NCBI GenBank assembly: GCA_023406895.1
Contig: JAEXTV010000005.1
Coordinates: forward strand, 1-64,000
Reading direction: 5' to 3'
DNA from: Bacillota bacterium
GTDB taxonomy: Bacteria; Bacillota; Clostridia; Christensenellales; SZUA-584
Length of the DNA stretch: 64,000 nucleotides
Positions within the stretch are counted from its first letter, which is position 1; each line of letters begins with the position of its first letter. Under the pieces are notes generated by a model that worked only from the letters and a program-made list of their open reading frames with translations, was not told the DNA's origin and did not search any database. Below, one piece after another: positions 61,165 to 64,000 of the stretch. Position numbers and translations under genes: made by a program.

Positions 61165-62103
61165 ATGCAAAGCACAGAAAAACAGGATATGATCAGCCAG
61201 CTTTTTAATGAGCAGCAGAATATCGCGCGCCTGAAAAAGCTATATGGCATGCTGGCCCACGCGGAAAACTACAGAAATATGCTTATCGGCAAGTGTGAAA
61301 GCTTGAAAGCGGCGCTCGAGAAGGAGAACGCCGACTTATTAAAGCTGGAAGGCAAAAGCTTTTCCACGTTGGCCTATTCTGTGCTCGGCACGCTCGATAA
61401 GCATATAGACAAAGAGAAGGGCGACGTGCTGGCCGTCAAGATGAAATACGATCAGGCTCAGAATGAATTGCAGTATATCAGCGGCCGCATTGCCAAGCTC
61501 ACTGCCGAACGCGAATCGTTATCCGGCTGCCAGCAAAAGTACGATTCGCTTTTCGCGGCGAAGAGACAGATGCTGCTGGAACAAAGGAACGACGAGGCCG
61601 AACGCGTTCTTGAGCTTGAGAGGAGAATCGGCGAGGCAACCATCAGCCTCAAAGAAATCGGCGAAGCCAAAACCGAAGGAAACGCTGCCCGCGAGGCACT
61701 GGCCCAAGCACTCCAGGAACTGAACACCGCTGAAGATTACAGTGCTTGGGATATAGGCGGAGGCGGTATGCTCGCCAGCGCAATGAAGCATGAGTATATC
61801 GACGGCGCGTCACAGTATATGGCCGAGGCTCAAGTTTGCCTTGAACGCTTTAAAGAGGAACTGGGCGATGTTGACCTAAGTATCGATACGAACGATGGCC
61901 TTTATCTGACAGATGTGTTTTTCGATAACGTGATCACCGATTTGATCATACAATCCCGAATCAGTAAAACGAAGGACACCGTTGGTGAAGCCTTGGAGAA
62001 AGTGAAGCAGGCGCTTATCACGCTTGATTGGATAGAGAGCGAAAAGAAAAATGAATTCGACAGCACGAGCGAAATGCTCAATCAGGTAATTACATATGGC
62101 TGA
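61165..62103 (+). CDS. Coiled-coil protein
   Basis: The 312-residue protein is predicted almost wholly helical with long heptad stretches (about 20-110 and 120-200), and a glycine-rich break (WDIGGGGMLASAMKHEYIDGASQYM) near 205. It is rich in Glu, Lys and Gln, with no signal or membrane segment. GGGAG lies upstream of the ATG at 61165. Its end overlaps the next gene by eight bases. Family not recognised; it may be a structural or phage-shock-like scaffold. Confidence 0.65.
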   Translation: MQSTEKQDMISQLFNEQQNIARLKKLYGMLAHAENYRNMLIGKCESLKAALEKENADLLKLEGKSFSTLAYSVLGTLDKHIDKEKGDVLAVKMKYDQAQNELQYISGRIAKLTAERESLSGCQQKYDSLFAAKRQMLLEQRNDEAERVLELERRIGEATISLKEIGEAKTEGNAAREALAQALQELNTAEDYSAWDIGGGGMLASAMKHEYIDGASQYMAEAQVCLERFKEELGDVDLSIDTNDGLYLTDVFFDNVITDLIIQSRISKTKDTVGEALEKVKQALITLDWIESEKKNEFDSTSEMLNQVITYG

Positions 62104-62379
62104 TATGATCAATCCGTGCGGATGCGATTGCGGCGGCTGCCCGCAATACAAAGAATCGTGCGGCGGCTGCGCCGAGATAAAAGAGTGTATTGGGCGCCGT
62201 ATGTGGGCGGCGAGGTGTGCCCGATATACGGGTGCTGCGCGGGCAAGGGCTATGCGCACTGCGGTGCGTGCGAGGCACTCCCCTGCCGGATTTACTTTGA
62301 AACGCGCGACCCGAGTATGAGTGAAGCCGAGCATGAGGCGGGCGTTTATGAGAGAGCGGAAAGGTTGAGAGGGCTGTAA
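62096..62379 (+). pseudogene. DUF3795 cysteine-rich protein, frameshifted
   Basis: The first frame gives MADMINPCGCDCGGCPQYKE and then CGGCAEIKE; the second frame gives VYWAPYVGGEVCPIYGCC, HCGACEALPC and a helical end. Joined by a -1 shift at the AAAAG run near 62180-62187, they form the full DUF3795 pattern CG-x2-C-x2-CP-x-Y ... C-x2-C ... C-x-IY-x-C ... C-x2-C ... PC of about 95 residues. Such proteins probably bind zinc or iron-sulfur clusters. Read in one frame only, the gene is broken. A sequencing error, a true mutation or programmed slippage are all possible. Confidence 0.7.
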
Positions 62380-62410
62380 AAATACTGTTTGGATATGGAG
62401 GTTACTAATC

Positions 62411-62632
62411 ATGAATCATAGAACCCAATATACTTCACTGGAAGCAGATAGTATTAGAGAATTGCTCACAAAATGCAGGAAAGGCGTTGGAACAAAAGAG
62501 CAAAAACCCTTTCGAGACACGCTTCGAAAAATGGGCTTTTATATAACAGATTATGATAAATCTCGTTTAGGATTCATTGCCAATGATTTTAATCAGTTGG
62601 TCGACAATGGCGCTATTTCAATAATAAAATAA
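62411..62632 (+). CDS. Small hypothetical protein
   Basis: The 73-residue soluble protein (LEADSIRELLTKCRKGVGTKEQKPFRDTLRKMGFYITDYDKSRLGF) is basic and mostly helical. TGGAGG lies nine bases before the ATG, and the AT content is higher than in its neighbours. I do not recognise the family. Confidence 0.6.
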   Translation: MNHRTQYTSLEADSIRELLTKCRKGVGTKEQKPFRDTLRKMGFYITDYDKSRLGFIANDFNQLVDNGAISIIK

Positions 62633-62701
62633 ATGTAATATCGTCTACGCAAGAATTTTTATTATCTTGTCATCCGAACAACGTTTATTTTAAGACGAAA
62701 A

Positions 62702-62725
62702 CAAGGCCGGATTTCTCCGGCCTTG
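62702..62725. terminator. Terminator of the uracil permease gene
   Basis: CAAGGCCGG pairs with CCGGCCTTG around ATTTCT; TTTT follows on the minus strand and TGTTTAT on the plus strand. Confidence 0.8.
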
Positions 62726-62750
62726 CTGTTTATCAAGTGAAATTGTCGCG

Positions 62751-64000
62751 TTATTCAGCCTTTTCAGCTTCCGCTTCTTCCTTCTTCTTGCCGCCAATGC
62801 TGAGCAGCAGATTGAGAAGTATACCGACAATCGCCGCACCCGCAATGCAGGGCACCTGGATGCCGAGGAACGGAATCATGCCGCCGAACTTGAACTGTCC
62901 GCCAACGCCGATGATCATAATCACGGCGATGACTGCAATGTTCTTCGCGCTGAACATATCCACCTTGCGGTCAATCATAATCGCAATACCCTGAGCGGCA
63001 ATCGCGCCGAACAGGAAGATTTCGATACCGCCGATAACCGCCTGCGGAATTCCGTAAATCACGTTAACCAGCGGTGTGACGAACGACAGAGCCATCGCGA
63101 TAATCGCCGCCGCAATCAGCACGGGCACCGAGAACACCTTCGTGATGGCCATCGCGCTGATGTTTTCGCCGTAGTTCGTGCCGGCCGGGCCGCCGAATGC
63201 GCTCGCCACGATATCGCCGACACCGTCGCCGATGAGGTTCTGACCGAGCCTGTTTCCGATGTCATAATCCGCTTTGCCTTTCTTGCGGGCAAGGTTATTC
63301 ACATAAATATCAAGCTGGAACACATGCGCGGTCGATTCGGGAATTGTCGCAATCGCGATCGGCATAATCGCCGCGACAGCCTCCCACGATATGGTCGGCA
63401 GTGTGAAGTGCGGCACTGTGAGCACGCCGGGAATCACAGCCGCGCCTGACGCCGCCGCGTCGGGAAGCGTTCTGAAAATCGATGCATCCTTGGTCACAAC
63501 CATCACGATGGCCGCCGTCGCGCAACCCACAAGCGGTCCAAACAGCAGAGGAAGCTGTCCCCAAACACCTTTCAAGTAAACGGAGAACAGTATTGTGGCC
63601 ACCAGCGTCACAAGCGAAATCAGCCATACCCAGTCAGAGCCCGTCACACCGGCAACGCCCTGAGCCGGAGCCGCATCACCAAGTGCATTGGCAGCCAGCG
63701 TCAGGCCGATGACCATTGCGATCGGGCCTGTAATCGTGGGCGGCAGCACTTTTTCAATCGACTTTCTGCCAAACAGTTTCACGATGAAGCCGACTGCGAT
63801 AGACACAAGGCCCGAGGCCATAATGCCGAACTGCACAGCCGAGATGGTGGCGTCAGGCAGAAGCTGCCCGAATTCGACGCCGCCTGTTAAACCTATGATA
63901 GCGGAAAGATAAGAAAAGCTGGAGCCGAAGTAGAGCGGAATTTTTCTGCCTGTGATGAGAATGAAGCAGAGTGTGGCAAGACCGCTCGCGAAGATAGTGG
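62751..64000 (-). CDS. Uracil/xanthine permease (NCS2, UraA-like), 5' end outside the window
   Basis: The frame remains open from the right edge to 62751, at least 415 residues. It shows the NCS2 transporter pattern: GRKIPLYFGSSFSYLSAI near the visible start, ITGPIAMVIGLTLAANALG, the second half-helix block IATIPESTAHVFQLDIYVNN, and the signature GDGVGDIVASAFGGPAGTNYGENISAMAITKV. It is a proton symporter for uracil or a related base. A GTG at 63836 is internal to the fold and not a start. The C-terminus ends in a charged KKKEEAEAEKAE tail. Confidence 0.9.
   Translation of the reverse strand, partial: TIFASGLATLCFILITGRKIPLYFGSSFSYLSAIIGLTGGVEFGQLLPDATISAVQFGIMASGLVSIAVGFIVKLFGRKSIEKVLPPTITGPIAMVIGLTLAANALGDAAPAQGVAGVTGSDWVWLISLVTLVATILFSVYLKGVWGQLPLLFGPLVGCATAAIVMVVTKDASIFRTLPDAAASGAAVIPGVLTVPHFTLPTISWEAVAAIMPIAIATIPESTAHVFQLDIYVNNLARKKGKADYDIGNRLGQNLIGDGVGDIVASAFGGPAGTNYGENISAMAITKVFSVPVLIAAAIIAMALSFVTPLVNVIYGIPQAVIGGIEIFLFGAIAAQGIAIMIDRKVDMFSAKNIAVIAVIMIIGVGGQFKFGGMIPFLGIQVPCIAGAAIVGILLNLLLSIGGKKKEEAEAEKAE

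Overview
The window reads as part of the chromosome of an endospore-forming, fermentative, anaerobic member of the Clostridia (Firmicutes). The evidence is a GerA-type spore germination receptor locus, CotF-like coat proteins, a bifunctional AdhE under a Rex-type operator, strong AAGGAGG ribosome binding sites, and protein families typical of Clostridia (DUF975, DUF362-ferredoxin, TGS-uridine kinase, and probably DUF6054/6179/6323). I do not assign a genus. I see no rRNA, tRNA, CRISPR array or intact insertion sequence.

Layout. 0-6.3 kb: a surface protein, then a minus-strand phosphorelay set (hybrid histidine kinase, Hpt protein, REC-HD-GYP regulator). 6.5-17.3 kb: a complete beta-glucan/cellobiose utilisation locus. 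A LacI regulator, binding protein, two permeases, a YesL-like protein and a UgpC/MsmK ATPase lie on the minus strand; a GH94 cellobiose phosphorylase and a GH1 beta-glucosidase diverge on the plus strand. Matching LacI-type operators sit at the promoters. 17.4-21.8 kb: a PadR regulator with a two-part permease, a tandem duplicated membrane protein pair, and an FMN reductase with a TetR regulator. 21.8-25.8 kb: adhE with its promoter and Rex site, then a GNAT acetyltransferase.

26.1-29.3 kb holds the most interesting system: a family 2A (SrpI-like) encapsulin shell gene translationally coupled to a SufS-type cysteine desulfurase with an N-terminal extension, the arrangement of a sulfur-handling protein nanocompartment. 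Next to it is a 43-residue Cys/Gly/Trp-rich peptide gene, and then the four-gene GerA-type locus (29.5-33.5 kb). 33.5-39 kb: Ohr, a DUF6054-like protein and a scattered, decayed prophage set (CI/Cro-like switch with repeated operators, ArpU-like regulator, LLH holin, coiled-coil protein).

39-48.5 kb: household and envelope genes (zinc-ribbon repeat protein, TGS-uridine kinase, RsgA, L,D-transpeptidase, prolyl-tRNA deacylase, DUF362-ferredoxin) with a cluster of dispersed repeats at 45.6-46.3 kb. 48.7-53.6 kb: an NlpC/P60 peptidoglycan hydrolase with four binding repeats, lipoproteins, and a sigma/anti-sigma pair. 54.9-56.7 kb: a two-gene DUF6323/DUF6179 unit. 56.7-64 kb: an alpha/beta hydrolase, CotF-like proteins, an MFS exporter, a methyltransferase, a coiled-coil protein, a frameshifted DUF3795 gene, and a uracil permease running off the right edge.

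Family names were assigned by eye from motifs and length; no search was run. Starts were chosen by ribosome binding site and family start where they differ from the longest open frame.
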